A DNA stretch of 64,000 bases. It comes from Bradyrhizobium cosmicum. Lineage in GTDB: Bacteria; Pseudomonadota; Alphaproteobacteria; Rhizobiales; Xanthobacteraceae. Positions 1 through 9,518 of the stretch are shown here, one piece after another. The notes beneath the pieces were generated by a model. It was not told the DNA's origin. It searched no databases and worked only from the letters and a program-made list of their open reading frames with translations. The stretch's first letter is position 1; every line of letters begins with the position of its first letter. The position numbers and the translations under genes are program-made. The stretch covers positions 3,968,001-4,032,000 of the forward strand of contig NZ_CP041656.2 of assembly GCF_007290395.2 (NCBI RefSeq), read 5' to 3'.

Positions 1-172
1 CAGTTCTGACGCACGGCGAGAGCGTCACGATAGGAACGCGCGCCATGGATTCTGCTTAACATCATGCCGGCTCGCCGCCTGAGCTGGCGGAGCGGCACCG
101 GTCAAGTGCCCGTGTTATATCTTCGCCGGGGCCAACCGACAGCAAAACGCGCCGTGTTATTCCAGAGACGAA

Positions 173-1786
173 CTACTTATCGGATGATCCGCTAGTCCGC
201 ACCCGGCGGATGATCAACCACGCATCCGCCAGCGGCACGATTTCGTCTCCGTCCCGCCATGTGGTGGCGACAAGATTGATCGGGTCGAGATTCTTCCCCG
301 ACCTGATCACCGCTTCCGGATAGTTATAGCCCTTGTCCGCGATGACATAATCGGGATCCCTAACCGTCCGAGCCATGCTGGACTGCTCCGGTCGATCGGC
401 CTTAAGCAGAGCGGCCGTGATGCCGGGCACGCCGCAGTGCATCGACACATAACCCTTGCCATAGCCCGGCATTGAGACGCGGTAGAGAAAGAGCCCCTTG
501 GCATCGGGCCGCATGCGCTGATGGATCGTTGCCATATCGGCCTCGGCCCGGAACGAAACCTCGGTCTTATCAAGGAACAACTCCCTGACGGCCGGCACGG
601 ATCGCCATGCCGAGCCGAGCGCTAAGCAAGCCGCAACAGCACCGACGGCCGAGCGCGCCGAACGACTGCCCGCCAGGAGCCAAGCGCTGATGCAGAGCAG
701 CGGAATCGTTGCGGCGACCGCAAGGACGTAGGTGTCGCCGAAGCGCGTCAGCACCGCCGCGACCGATCCCAGCGCGGCGATCGACGCTCCGACAGCGATC
801 GTGGCGGTCGCGGGCGGTATACGGCCGGTCTTTGTCCCGACGATCACCGCAAGCAACTGTGCCGGCGCAACCAGAAGCACGATCGGGATTGCGGTCGCAC
901 CGCTACGCCAGCTCACAGCAATAGACCCGAAAACATCAGCGAGGCTGCCGTTGGCTTCGGATCCGGCCCCATGGGTCAGGATGGCCCAGTGTAGCCTCAG
1001 CAGCGCCGAAAAATATTCCTGGCCAATGAAGAGGAAGCCGACGGCGCAGATCACTGTGATGCCGACCGCGTGCGACAAAACGAAACGCGCCCAAAGCGCC
1101 GATTGCCGATAGGCGCCGAACAAGGCGACGTAGAAGAACGCGACGAGTAAGGCGCAGTAAACGAAGAGGAAGCTCACCTTGAGCAGATAGGCGAAGGCGC
1201 AAGCGAGACCGGCGAAGACATGAGGCCACCAGCCAAGCGGCGCCACGGCGAAGCGCACGAGGGCGAACGTGAACAGCGCGGTGACGGCAAGCGCAAAGGT
1301 CTCGGTCAGCGGATAGACGGCCCGGAACATCGCCTGCGGCGTCACGGCGAAATACAGTGCAAGGGCGAGCAGCACGATCGCGGTCGGCGCCAGGCGAACG
1401 AGCGGTCGCCAACAGACCAGCACGAGTAGCCCGGTTGTCACGATCCCGCAGGCCTTGAGCGAAGCAAACAACACCGGCGCATTGCCAATCAGGCGGTCAA
1501 AGAACGGCAGATCGGCCCCGATCGCGCCGCTGCCGATCGCGGCAAAAGCCGCCAGCCAGCTAAAAACGTAGAACGGAACGGCCGGGTGATAGGCCATCGT
1601 TGTGCTCGGATACATCACGAAGTCATTGAGCCGCGCGCCGGCATTGCAGGCGGCAGCTAGATACTGGAGCGAATAATCGTCGCCGGCCCAGAGCATCGAA
1701 GGATAGGCCATTGCGAGCCCCGCCAGCGCGGCGAGCAGCGCCACCAACAGAGCCGGCCCGATCAATCCATGAACCCGGAACTCCAT
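173..1786 (-). CDS. Polytopic membrane protein, possibly GT-C-like
   Basis: A 537-residue protein with about ten or more hydrophobic segments followed by a roughly 110-residue soluble C-terminal part. The start at 1786 is preferred over upstream codons because a GGGGG stretch lies just before this ATG and the first membrane segment begins within ten residues. The loop after the first segment carries acidic GDDY, as first loops of GT-C glycosyltransferases often do; this is suggestive only. I do not recognise the family. It stands alone, with long non-coding DNA upstream. Confidence 0.7.
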   Translation of the reverse strand: MEFRVHGLIGPALLVALLAALAGLAMAYPSMLWAGDDYSLQYLAAACNAGARLNDFVMYPSTTMAYHPAVPFYVFSWLAAFAAIGSGAIGADLPFFDRLIGNAPVLFASLKACGIVTTGLLVLVCWRPLVRLAPTAIVLLALALYFAVTPQAMFRAVYPLTETFALAVTALFTFALVRFAVAPLGWWPHVFAGLACAFAYLLKVSFLFVYCALLVAFFYVALFGAYRQSALWARFVLSHAVGITVICAVGFLFIGQEYFSALLRLHWAILTHGAGSEANGSLADVFGSIAVSWRSGATAIPIVLLVAPAQLLAVIVGTKTGRIPPATATIAVGASIAALGSVAAVLTRFGDTYVLAVAATIPLLCISAWLLAGSRSARSAVGAVAACLALGSAWRSVPAVRELFLDKTEVSFRAEADMATIHQRMRPDAKGLFLYRVSMPGYGKGYVSMHCGVPGITAALLKADRPEQSSMARTVRDPDYVIADKGYNYPEAVIRSGKNLDPINLVATTWRDGDEIVPLADAWLIIRRVRTSGSSDK

Positions 1787-2595
1787 ATATCCCCCGCGTG
1801 ACGGCAGCAGCTGCGTGCCGTTAAGAGCGGCACGACAATCACTACGCACAGTTGCACCCGCCCGGCAACCCCAACCAAGGCGCGAGACGCAGTGCTTTGC
1901 ACGGAATAAGGAAAAGCCCGGCGCGCCAGGACTGGATCAAAGTGAAGAACCGGACGCACCCGGCGATGATGAGAGTGATGGATCAGATTGGCTAGGGACG
2001 TCAAAACCTTCACCAGTTTCGAATTCCTCAGCTCTCTGCCGTATGCGATCACAGCCCTCGTGGTCGCAAATACCCTTTGGTTTGAAGACTCGAAGATCTG
2101 CAACGAACAGGCTAGCACGGCTCAGATCGCATCGATCTGCGCAATGGTTGCCGTGCCCATACCCTTGACCTGCGGACAGACGATCGAGCCCATGGGGTCG
2201 GCGAGCGAACCTGCTTGAATAGCCCGAGACAGAACAGGCAGAAGGATCACATGACTCGGCACGACAGCAGCAAAGGTGTGGCCCCTCGTGGCCGAGCGCT
2301 GTTTCAAGGATGGCTGAGATCGAATGAGAAAGCTCGCGCCGCCGGCATGGCACTGCGGGCTGAGACGCGGCGGTCATTCCAGTCTCATCACCGGGGCGGC
2401 TTTCTCTCTCCTGGCGCGCCCTTGGCCAGCAGGCGTCAGCACGATGTACCCCCGTTCATCATCAACGCACTACACGCAGGCAACTTGCCAATCCGCCGTC
2501 CTTCACGAACGCGTGGGTGCCTTCGCCCCGGACTTTGATCCCGGCATATGAGCCCTATCTATGCGCCGGGCGACGCGCGCCCGATAAGGAATACG
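1787..2595. other. Non-coding stretch, no supportable gene
   Basis: About 800 bases without a convincing gene. Short open frames exist on both strands, but none has a good ribosome-binding site combined with a recognisable protein. No tRNA, terminator or repeat stood out. Confidence 0.5.
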
Positions 2596-2835
2596 ATGCG
2601 AACCGAGTGGACGAGAATGGCGATCGCATCTGCGGTGGCCGCGATCGCGATGTGTTTTTTGGCAATCGACGCAGGGGTCGTTAACTCCAGTGCGATCACG
2701 AAGCGCATCGAGATGGCGCAGGCGTCCATCGCGAACATGGCTGCGAGTCAGCATCAACTCGCCTTCGCCGTTCAGGCGTGGGCGCGGGGAAGCCACCAGA
2801 AGCAACCTGTACAGCAAACACTGGCGATCGATTGA
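2596..2835 (+). CDS. Small membrane-anchored hypothetical protein
   Basis: A 79-residue protein with one N-terminal hydrophobic segment (about residues 8-28) followed by a hydrophilic, Ala/Gln-rich helix-like tail. The ATG at 2596 has AAGGA six bases upstream, which favours it over the in-frame ATG at 2548. No family recognised. A degenerate copy of an interspersed repeat begins 36 bases downstream. Confidence 0.45.
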   Translation: MRTEWTRMAIASAVAAIAMCFLAIDAGVVNSSAITKRIEMAQASIANMAASQHQLAFAVQAWARGSHQKQPVQQTLAID

Positions 2836-2870
2836 TCTGGACAGCCGGTCGGCCATTCGATCGTTCACGA

Positions 2871-2937
2871 TCCGACTCCGCTTCGTTCCCAAAGCACGAA
2901 TCACGACCGCAAAAACCGGCGCCGCACATCTCTTAAC
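2871..2937. repeat. Interspersed repeat, diverged copy (copy C)
   Basis: Aligns over about 65 bases with copies at 31147-31214 and 31562-31627. Shared blocks are CGACTCC, CTTCGTTC, CGAATC and a terminal CTTAAC. This copy is more degenerate than the other two. Confidence 0.55.
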
Positions 2938-2997
2938 GCTGCGTTTCGCTCGCGCGGATTGATCGCGCAGCGGCGCATCCTGCCGGCTGACGAGCGA

Positions 2998-3147
2998 TCA
3001 GTCCGTCCGCTCGCCGCGCCGATCGCGGGCGAGCTGGTGCCAGGCCAGGGCCAGCTGGATCAGTCGCTGCCGGTCGGCGCCTTCGGAGGCCGCGGCCTGC
3101 TTCATTGCGGCCTCGGCTTCGTGCTGCGGGTCGTACTTCGTACACAT
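2998..3147 (-). CDS. Small hydrophilic hypothetical protein
   Basis: A 49-residue protein rich in Ala, Gln, Glu and Arg with a predicted helical run (RQRLIQLALAWHQLA). The frame stays open upstream to 3348, but only this last part looks protein-like, so the ATG at 3147 is chosen although its Shine-Dalgarno match is weak. Function unknown. Confidence 0.5.
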   Translation of the reverse strand: MCTKYDPQHEAEAAMKQAAASEGADRQRLIQLALAWHQLARDRRGERTD

Positions 3148-3438
3148 GAAGTCGACATTAGCCGACCGATTTCGACAGGCGCATGGCAATTTCCTCCGTA
3201 TGAATGCGGGGTGGTTTTCGCGCCATTCGAGCAAGCCGATCGCGGGCCCGTTTCGGTTAATACGGATGGCCTGAAGACAGAGGCCGGCGCGACCATGTCC
3301 AGACATTTCCGGCAGCGCGCCATCGGAATGGGTTTCATGCAGACGCATCTGTGAATTGCATCACAGCCTGGCCCCGGGGCCTCGGCTAAAACCGCGTCAA
3401 CCGCTCGCATCGGCGCGAGAGGGCATGGGTGGTCCGTC

Positions 3439-3600
3439 ATGACACGAGAAGCAGCGGCCGAGGTTCCCGTCCCGACCCAGCGCGTCAGATCCGACCTGGT
3501 GGGGGCCGCGTTTCTCGCGGCAATCGCCATCGTGATGCTGGCCTGGATCGCAGGCCTGGTCTGGGCAACGATGACGTTCTTCAACTGGCTGGTAGCCTGA
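3439..3600 (+). CDS. Single-pass 53-residue membrane protein
   Basis: Starts at ATG 3439 with GAGAGG about 16 bases upstream and ends at TGA 3600. Residues 1-18 are polar; residues 19-50 form one long hydrophobic segment rich in Ala, Ile, Trp and Phe, ending in a short tail. A longer frame overlapping it in another phase is Arg/Gly-rich and not protein-like. Function unknown. Confidence 0.6.
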   Translation: MTREAAAEVPVPTQRVRSDLVGAAFLAAIAIVMLAWIAGLVWATMTFFNWLVA

Positions 3601-3689
3601 CGCCCGAACCGATCAATCGATCGGCGGCTCCCACCAAAAAAGAAGCGGGCCTTACGCCCGCTCCTTCACGTCGGATCCTTGACTGCAAC

Positions 3690-4514
3690 TCAATAGCACG
3701 CGCGGGGATCGGCCTGCACATACTGGCCGCTGGGATAGCGGTAATAGCAATTGCCCTCGGCCAGATAGTAGCCGGGGCGCGAAGCGGCCGTCGCGCCGGC
3801 GATTGCACCGGTCGCACCGCCGATCACCGCACCTGCGGCCGCCCCCGAGGCATTGCCCGAGATCAGGCCGCCGAGCACACCACCGACGATGGCACCGCCA
3901 AGTGCGCTCACGCCGGGATCAGCCGGCGGCGGAGGAGGCGGCGGTTCGTAGGCGACCGGCGGGGCGTAGGCCACCGGCACGTCGTCGTAATAGTCTTCCG
4001 AGATGTAGGCGGGCGGACCGGCCATCCGCTGCGGATAATAATACCAGACGCCGCCAACGTCCCACCACCAGCCGGAGCGGCCGTTGCGGACAGCCTGGCG
4101 CCAGCGCCCGCCATCCCAGGCGCGGTTGCCGCGATAGGCATGGCCACCCCAATCGCGCTCGGGGGCTGGCCCGCGGGCATAGTTGCGTCCCGGCGGCGGG
4201 CCGCCGGCATTCTGCGGGCGGGGACCAGGACCAGCGGGGCCCGCACCCGCATAACCGGGACGAGGGCCGCCAGCCTGTGGCGGGCGACCAGGCTGTCCTT
4301 GAGACTGAACCTGCGGCTGTCCCTGAGGCCGGGCCGCCTGCTGCGGCGGCGGCCCCTTGCGCATGTTCTGCTGATTGTTCGGGGGCGGCGGACCTGCGCC
4401 GGGTCCCGCCTGGGGCCTGGGCGGCAAGGACTCCTGTGCCTGCGCCGGGACGGCGAGCAACGCCATGGCCGAAACCAAGGGAATGATGATCTTCATGCGG
4501 CTGGACGCGCTCAT
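3690..4514 (-). CDS. Secreted Pro/Gly-rich protein with glycine-zipper segment
   Basis: A 274-residue exported protein. A signal peptide (MKIIIPLVSAMALLA ending in AQA) is followed by a long Pro/Gln/Gly-rich low-complexity region, an aromatic patch (WWWDVGGVWYYYPQR), a Pro-rich linker and a glycine-zipper-like segment (GGAIVGGVLGGLISG onward). The last part holds YYLAEGNCYYRYPSGQY and a final Cys. The start at 4514 has AGGGGG upstream; 4496, directly at the signal peptide, is the alternative. Probably an envelope protein; role unknown. Confidence 0.75.
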   Translation of the reverse strand: MSASSRMKIIIPLVSAMALLAVPAQAQESLPPRPQAGPGAGPPPPNNQQNMRKGPPPQQAARPQGQPQVQSQGQPGRPPQAGGPRPGYAGAGPAGPGPRPQNAGGPPPGRNYARGPAPERDWGGHAYRGNRAWDGGRWRQAVRNGRSGWWWDVGGVWYYYPQRMAGPPAYISEDYYDDVPVAYAPPVAYEPPPPPPPADPGVSALGGAIVGGVLGGLISGNASGAAAGAVIGGATGAIAGATAASRPGYYLAEGNCYYRYPSGQYVQADPRACY

Positions 4515-4691
4515 GCGTGCTGGACCCCCTACTCTTTCGATTGCCGTGGTCCCATGCGCGATAGACGATTCGCTTCGCGCCGGGCTGATGCCGGCCGACA
4601 TAACTGATCTGCTTTGGTCGGCTAAGTCCCGTTACAAATGATTAAGATCACGGCATTTTTTCGTCCGCACGGGTCGCGCGACGGAGTGCCC

Positions 4692-4934
4692 CTAGCGGGC
4701 CGGCTCGATGACGTTGCAGTTGCTCCGCCCCGACATCAGGCAGTCCTGCATCCTGCTGGCGGCGGTGAGATCTCGGGCAAGCCACCAGCCGACGCCGAGG
4801 ATCACGATGGCGATGACCAATCCGGCCACGGCACCGCGGCGGTTGTCACCGGATGGTGGCTTCGGCTGCGATTTTTGCAGTTCGCCCGGCTCGGGCTTGG
4901 ATTTGGGCCCAGTCTTGGGCTCAGTCTTGGACAT
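4692..4934 (-). CDS. Small single-pass membrane protein
   Basis: An 80-residue protein: a Lys/Pro/Glu-rich N-terminus of about 35 residues, one membrane segment (AVAGLVIAIVILGVGWWLA) and a tail with two Cys residues (MQDCLMSGRSNCNVIEPAR). The orientation and paired tail cysteines suggest a periplasmic disulfide, which is inference. It lies between two other small minus-strand genes. Confidence 0.65.
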   Translation of the reverse strand: MSKTEPKTGPKSKPEPGELQKSQPKPPSGDNRRGAVAGLVIAIVILGVGWWLARDLTAASRMQDCLMSGRSNCNVIEPAR

Positions 4935-5010
4935 GGCTGACCGATCGCAGGGGTGAGCGGGCTTTATCACCTCTGCGGCCTGGCGTCACATCCTGACCGA
5001 TGCCCGGGCG

Positions 5011-5247
5011 TTACCCCCGGGTCTGCCGGATCGCGTCCTTGCGCGAGGTTTCGACAGCCGGAATCGCCTCCCGGACCCGCGGTGCGCAGCTCGTCAGCAC
5101 AAACGCGGTCTGGGTGCATTCCCAATCCGCCCCCAGGACGGCACTTTCGAACGGCTGCGGACGGGCGAGCAGCAGCGCGGCGCCGGCCACGGCCGCCACC
5201 GCGACGGCTATTGCAAACGCCTTCAGGCTCCGTCTTGGGAGGGTCAT
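5011..5247 (-). CDS. Small membrane-anchored or secreted protein with two Cys
   Basis: A 78-residue protein with a basic N-terminus, a hydrophobic segment (about residues 9-27) and a periplasmic-looking tail with Cys in DWECTQTAF and TSCAPRV. AAGGG directly precedes the ATG at 5247. The tail plan resembles that of the 4692-4934 product, so the two may be related small envelope proteins. Function unknown. Confidence 0.65.
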   Translation of the reverse strand: MTLPRRSLKAFAIAVAVAAVAGAALLLARPQPFESAVLGADWECTQTAFVLTSCAPRVREAIPAVETSRKDAIRQTRG

Positions 5248-5514
5248 GCCCTTGCTCCGTCTCGTATCGGGCGGACGCTAGGCGCCGCGCCGTGGGCCCC
5301 TTATGAGGCACATCACAATTCGGCAGTTTTTCGGGGCTACGAGAGATCGTCGGGGGTGGCGATTTTTCGTCTACCTGATCGGCTGCGATTATAGGTGGCT
5401 TCGTGACGCGCGCCGATGTACACGCTTCTTCGTCGCGCGGCGCCCGCTATGCCCAGCCGACGTACCAACCGGCAGTGATGTAGGACTGAAAGCGAGGATG
5501 ACAAGGTTCGTTCG

Positions 5515-5862
5515 ATGAGTGGATTCAGGGAACCAGGTTTTTCCGACCGGCAAAAGGCCGCGCAGGAAGCACGCAAAAATCTTTTGAACAAATTCAAGTC
5601 GCAGCCCGGGCCGGATGACCCCGCGGTATTGGCGAAGCGTGCCGAACGCGAGGCCCTCGCAGCCAAGCGCGCCGAGGCAAAGGCTGCGCGCGAGGCGGAA
5701 AAGGCCGAGCAGAAGCGCCTCGAAGAAGAGGCCAAGGCCGCCGAAGCTGCGCGCATCGCGCGCGAGGCCGAAGAAGCGATCGCGAAGGCGGCCGAGGCCG
5801 AGGCCGAGCAAAAGGCCAGGCGCGACGCTCGCTACGCCGCCCGCAAGGCCAAGCGCAAGTAA
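5515..5862 (+). CDS. DUF6481 family protein
   Basis: A 115-residue, highly charged Ala/Glu/Lys/Arg-rich protein. The N-terminus (MSGFREPGFSDRQKAAQEA) and the closing KARRDARYAARKAKRK match the DUF6481 family as I know it. From about residue 35 it should form one long coiled-coil-like helix. Cytosolic, with no signal or membrane segment. Molecular function is not established. Confidence 0.8.
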   Translation: MSGFREPGFSDRQKAAQEARKNLLNKFKSQPGPDDPAVLAKRAEREALAAKRAEAKAAREAEKAEQKRLEEEAKAAEAARIAREAEEAIAKAAEAEAEQKARRDARYAARKAKRK

Positions 5863-5990
5863 CGTTCAAAAGTCACGTTCAATTGAACTTGAATTAATAG
5901 CTTCACTCCGGGGGCGGTCCACGTGACCGCCCCCGGAGTTTCGAGAGCGCGCGTCTGCCTGTCGCAAGCGCGCCAGACGATGGCGGACGA

Positions 5991-6230
5991 TCAGTTTTTC
6001 TTCATCCCGTCATCCTTCTTCATCCCGTCCTTCGACATGTGGTCCTTCTTCATGCCGTCGTCCTTGGACATGGTGTCTTTCTTCATGCTGTCCTTGGACA
6101 TCGTGTCCTTCTTCATCATGCCGTCGTCCTTGCCCATCTTGTCCTGGGCAAAGGCGGCTGGCGACAGCGCCAGGCCAAGCGAGAGAGCGACAGCCGAGAC
6201 GCCGAGCACGATGCGGGTACGAATGGTCAT
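5991..6230 (-). CDS. Secreted pentapeptide MXKDX-repeat protein
   Basis: A 79-residue protein. The signal peptide (about residues 1-28, ending AAFA) is followed by tandem units of the form M-K/S-K-D-x, such as DTMSKDSMKKDTMSKDD, up to the C-terminus. This matches the pentapeptide MXKDX repeat family of small exported Met/Lys/Asp-rich proteins. The start at 6230 has GGGAAG upstream. Alternating Met and Asp could bind metal, but that is inference. Confidence 0.85.
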   Translation of the reverse strand: MTIRTRIVLGVSAVALSLGLALSPAAFAQDKMGKDDGMMKKDTMSKDSMKKDTMSKDDGMKKDHMSKDGMKKDDGMKKN

Positions 6231-6573
6231 GAGAGTCTTCCCTTCGAGATGATGTTTGCCAGCGACGGACGCCGCTATCTCATCGACGAAGGGCGGGGCC
6301 TCCTTGTTACGTCGTCGCTGAGAAATTCTTTGGGACAACCCCCGTCCGCGTGTTCGCCGCAATCTCATGCGCAGTGGCTGCGCCGGTCGTTCAACCGCCG
6401 AGGGCAACAGGTGTGCAGCGCAGCAAGGCCGGCCCTTGCCGCGGCATTCCATCTCGAACTATCAGATGAGAGAACATCGGGTGGAGAACCGGCTAGGATG
6501 GGCCTACGCCCTGGTCTCAAAGACCCCATCCAGATCAAACCCAAGAAGAACAACCGTCCAAGGGAATCGCACC
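6231..6573. other. Intergenic region between divergent genes
   Basis: About 340 bases between the divergently transcribed MXKDX gene and the first TRAP operon. It must hold both promoters. I see no palindrome, repeat or convincing small gene. Confidence 0.5.
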
Positions 6574-7596
6574 ATGCTCACGCGCCGCCATTTGATCGCG
6601 ACCGCCGTCGCCGCGCCCGCCATCCTCCGCTTCGGTACCGGCACGGCGCATGCCGCGACCACGCTGAAGATCTCGCATCAGTTCCCGGGTGGCACCATCG
6701 ACAAGGGCGATTTCCGCGATCGGCTCTGCCGCATGTTTGCCGCTGAAGTCGCAAAGCGCAGCAATGGCGATATCGCGGCCGAGATCTACCCGAACTCCTC
6801 GCTGATCAAGACCAACGCGCAGTTCTCGGCGATGCGCAAGGGCGCGCTCGACATCAGCCTCTATCCGATGCCCTACGCCGGCGGCGAGCTGCCGGAGACC
6901 AATATCGGCCTGATGCCCGGCCTCGTCACCACCTACGACCAGGGCCTGCGCTGGAAGAAGGAGCCGGTCGGCAAGGCGCTGACCGACTTCCTCGCCGACA
7001 AGGGCATCATCCTGCTCACCTGGGTGTGGCAGGCCGGCGGCGTTGCCAGCCGCTCCAAGCCGATCGTCGCACCCGAAGATGCCAAGGGCATGAAGGTACG
7101 CGGCGGCTCGCGCGAGATGGACATGGTGCTGCAGACCGCCGGCGCCTCGGTGCTGTCGGTGCCGTCGAACGAAATCTACGCGGCGATGCAGACCGGCGCC
7201 TGCGATGCCGGCATCACCTCCTCCACCAGCCTGATCTCGTTCCGCCTCGAAGAGGTGGCTAAATCGCTGACCTCGGGCGCGGGCGCTTCGTACTGGTTCA
7301 TGCTCGAGCCGCTGATGATGTCGAAGGCGATCTTCGACAAGCTGCCGAAGAACCAGCAGGACATCCTGCTCACCGTCGGCACCGAGCTCGAGGCCTTCGG
7401 CCGCAAGGGTGCGCAGGATGACGACGTCGAGGTCGCCAAGGTCTACGAGAAGGCCGGCGCCAAGGTTTCGGCCCTCGATGCGGCGACCGTCGGCAAATGG
7501 CGCGATATTGCCCGCGACACCGCCTGGAAGGATTACGGCGCCAAGACCGCGACCGCGGCGAACCTTCTCAAGCTCGCCACCGACGTCGCGGCATGA
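6574..7596 (+). CDS. TRAP transporter substrate-binding protein (DctP type), system 1
   Basis: A 340-residue periplasmic solute receptor of a TRAP transporter. Residues 1-28 form an export signal beginning LTRRHLIATA and ending AHAA; the twin arginine suggests Tat export. The mature part has the TRAP-receptor plan: a lobe I start (TTLKISHQFPGG), then AMRKGALDI and KGMKVRGGS, whose Arg is the usual carboxylate contact in this family, then PSNEIYAAMQTGACDAG. AAGGGA precedes ATG 6574. It overlaps the dctQ gene by four bases. Substrate is probably an organic acid, not determinable here. Confidence 0.9.
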   Translation: MLTRRHLIATAVAAPAILRFGTGTAHAATTLKISHQFPGGTIDKGDFRDRLCRMFAAEVAKRSNGDIAAEIYPNSSLIKTNAQFSAMRKGALDISLYPMPYAGGELPETNIGLMPGLVTTYDQGLRWKKEPVGKALTDFLADKGIILLTWVWQAGGVASRSKPIVAPEDAKGMKVRGGSREMDMVLQTAGASVLSVPSNEIYAAMQTGACDAGITSSTSLISFRLEEVAKSLTSGAGASYWFMLEPLMMSKAIFDKLPKNQQDILLTVGTELEAFGRKGAQDDDVEVAKVYEKAGAKVSALDAATVGKWRDIARDTAWKDYGAKTATAANLLKLATDVAA

Positions 7597-8147
7597 TCCA
7601 CGGTCCGCTTCCGGATCGTGACGGCCCGGCAAACGCCGCCGCGGGCACAGGGCTCGCGGTGGCGCTCGATCGCGCTCTCGCCATCCTCAACAGCATGATC
7701 GTCGTGTTCGCAGCGATCGCGCTGATCGCGGCCTGCGCGATCCTGAGCTACAGCGTGCTCAGCCGCGCCTTGTTCAAGGCCGCCAATTACTGGCAGGACG
7801 AGGCTGCGGTATTCCTGCTGGTCGGCGCGACCTTCATGACGGCCGCCTATGTCCAGCAGAACCGCGGTCATATCGGCATCGAAGCCTTCGTCGGACTGCT
7901 CTCGCCGCTGGCAAACCGGATCAGGCTTTGGCTGGTCGATGCCGCTACGTTGCTGTTCTGCGCCTTCTTCACCTGGAAATCGTGGACGCTGGCGCATGAA
8001 GCCTATGTCGACGGCCAGGTCTCGAACTCGATGTGGTCGCCGCCGCTCGCCATCCCTTATACGCTGATGGCTCTCGGCATGAGCCTGCTCTGCGTCCAGA
8101 TCATCGTGCAGCTTGCGCTGCCTCTCACGGGGGCCAAGCGGCCATGA
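7593..8147 (+). CDS. TRAP transporter small permease (DctQ type), system 1
   Basis: A 184-residue membrane protein with four hydrophobic helices, the normal DctQ layout. YWQDEAAVFLLVGATFM is a typical DctQ core motif (W-x-D-E). Its ATG overlaps the upstream stop (ATGA) and its own stop overlaps dctM in the same way, indicating translational coupling. It would bridge the receptor and the large DctM subunit. Confidence 0.88.
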   Translation: MIHGPLPDRDGPANAAAGTGLAVALDRALAILNSMIVVFAAIALIAACAILSYSVLSRALFKAANYWQDEAAVFLLVGATFMTAAYVQQNRGHIGIEAFVGLLSPLANRIRLWLVDAATLLFCAFFTWKSWTLAHEAYVDGQVSNSMWSPPLAIPYTLMALGMSLLCVQIIVQLALPLTGAKRP

Positions 8148-9502
8148 GCGTGTTCGGTATCGGTCTCGCCTACGGACTGGCGACGCTGTTCGTGATGTTC
8201 TCGGGCATGCCCATTGCGTTCGCGCTCGGCGCGGTCGCGGTCGTGTTCATGGGCATCTACATGCCATCGGCTTCGCTCGATACGGTGACGCAGAACGTCT
8301 ACGAGGAAATGGCTTCGATCACGCTGCTGTCGATTCCGCTCTTCATCCTGAAGGGGGCCGCGATCGGCAAGTCGCGCGCCGGCCAGGATCTCTATTCGGC
8401 GCTGCATGCCTGGCTGCACCGCGTGCCCGGCGGTCTCGGCGTCGCCAACGTCTTTGCCTGCGCGCTGTTCGCGGCGATGGCCGGCTCCTCGCCCGCGACC
8501 TGCTCGGCGATCGGTTCGGCCGGCATCCCCGAGATGCGCAAGCGCGGCTACTCCGGCGGTTTTGCTGCCGGCATCATCGCCGCCGGCGGCACGCTCGGCA
8601 TCCTGCTGCCGCCCTCGATCACCATGATCCTGTTCGCGGTCGCGGCGGAAAAGTCGCTCGGCCGGCTGTTCCTCGCCGGCATCGGGCCCGGCCTGCTGCT
8701 GGTCACGCTGTTCGGGGTCTACGCGGTGTTCCGCTTCCGCCGGGAATATGCCGCCGCTGAAGCCGTCTACAAGAATGGCGGACCCGAAGCCGCAATTCTG
8801 GCCCGCGACGAGTACACGCTCGCCGAACGCTTCAGCGTGCTGCCGCGCGTGATCCCGTTCGTGCTGCTGCTCACCGGCGTCATGATCGCGCTCTATGGCG
8901 GCTATGCCACCCCATCGGAGACGGCCGGACTCGGCGGGCTGCTCGCGCTGGCGCTGATCGCCGCGATCTACAGCGTCTGGCGGCCGAGCGACCTTGCCCC
9001 GATCATGAAATCGACGATCCGGGAATCGACCATGCTGATGATGATCATCGGCATGTCGCTGCTCTATTCCTACGTGATGAGCTATCTGCACATCTCGCAG
9101 TCGGTCGCCGAATCCATCGTCGCGATGCACCTGCCCCGCTGGGAGCTGCTGTTTGCGATCCTCGTCATGGTCGTCGTGCTCGGCTTCTTCCTGCCGCCGG
9201 TCTCGATCATTCTCATGACCGCGCCGATCATCCTGCCACCCCTGCGTGCCGCCAATTTCGACATCATCTGGTTCGGCGTGGTCATGACCATCGTGATGGA
9301 GATGGGCCTGATCCACCCGCCGGTCGGATTGAACATCTTCGTCATCCGCAACGTCGCGCCGGATATTCCCCTGCGCGAGGTGATCTGGGGCACCCTGCCC
9401 TTCGTGCTGCTGATGATGCTCGCGGTACTGCTGCTGTGCTTGGTGCCGGAGATCTCGACCGGCTTGCCGGATCTCGTGATGGGACCGGACGGAAGCCGAT
9501 AG
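8144..9502 (+). CDS. TRAP transporter large permease (DctM type), system 1
   Basis: A 452-residue multi-pass permease, the sodium-coupled transport subunit. Family features include LLSIPLFILKGAAIG, GSSPATCSAIGSAGIPEM, GGTLGILLPPSITMILF and the late MEMGLIHPPVGLNIFVI. Last gene of the P-Q-M operon; a palindromic repeat follows 16 bases after its stop. Confidence 0.92.
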   Translation: MSVFGIGLAYGLATLFVMFSGMPIAFALGAVAVVFMGIYMPSASLDTVTQNVYEEMASITLLSIPLFILKGAAIGKSRAGQDLYSALHAWLHRVPGGLGVANVFACALFAAMAGSSPATCSAIGSAGIPEMRKRGYSGGFAAGIIAAGGTLGILLPPSITMILFAVAAEKSLGRLFLAGIGPGLLLVTLFGVYAVFRFRREYAAAEAVYKNGGPEAAILARDEYTLAERFSVLPRVIPFVLLLTGVMIALYGGYATPSETAGLGGLLALALIAAIYSVWRPSDLAPIMKSTIRESTMLMMIIGMSLLYSYVMSYLHISQSVAESIVAMHLPRWELLFAILVMVVVLGFFLPPVSIILMTAPIILPPLRAANFDIIWFGVVMTIVMEMGLIHPPVGLNIFVIRNVAPDIPLREVIWGTLPFVLLMMLAVLLLCLVPEISTGLPDLVMGPDGSR

Positions 9503-9518
9503 CGGCAATCACAACTGC

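Noticed and set aside
1937..2377. Minus-strand 146-codon frame with several Cys
   Set aside because: No ribosome-binding site, no recognisable motif, and competing frames of similar quality on the other strand.
3150..3350. Possible frameshifted zinc-ribbon gene upstream of the 49-residue protein
   Set aside because: Two minus-strand frames hold fragments such as RCRKCLDM and NGPAIGLLEW that might be one decayed gene, but no alignment can be made by eye.
3429..4607. Long plus-strand open frame opposite the Pro/Gly-rich secreted protein
   Set aside because: Arg/Gly/Ala-rich translation without motifs, a shadow of the GC-rich gene on the other strand.
5991..6150. Short direct repeats that could suggest a CRISPR array
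   Set aside because: The repeats are contiguous codon units of the MXKDX protein with no unique spacers.
8057..9508. Long minus-strand open frame opposite the system 1 dctM gene
   Set aside because: The translation is dominated by His, Arg, Asp and Gln, as expected from the antisense of a membrane protein; the dctM reading has clear family motifs.
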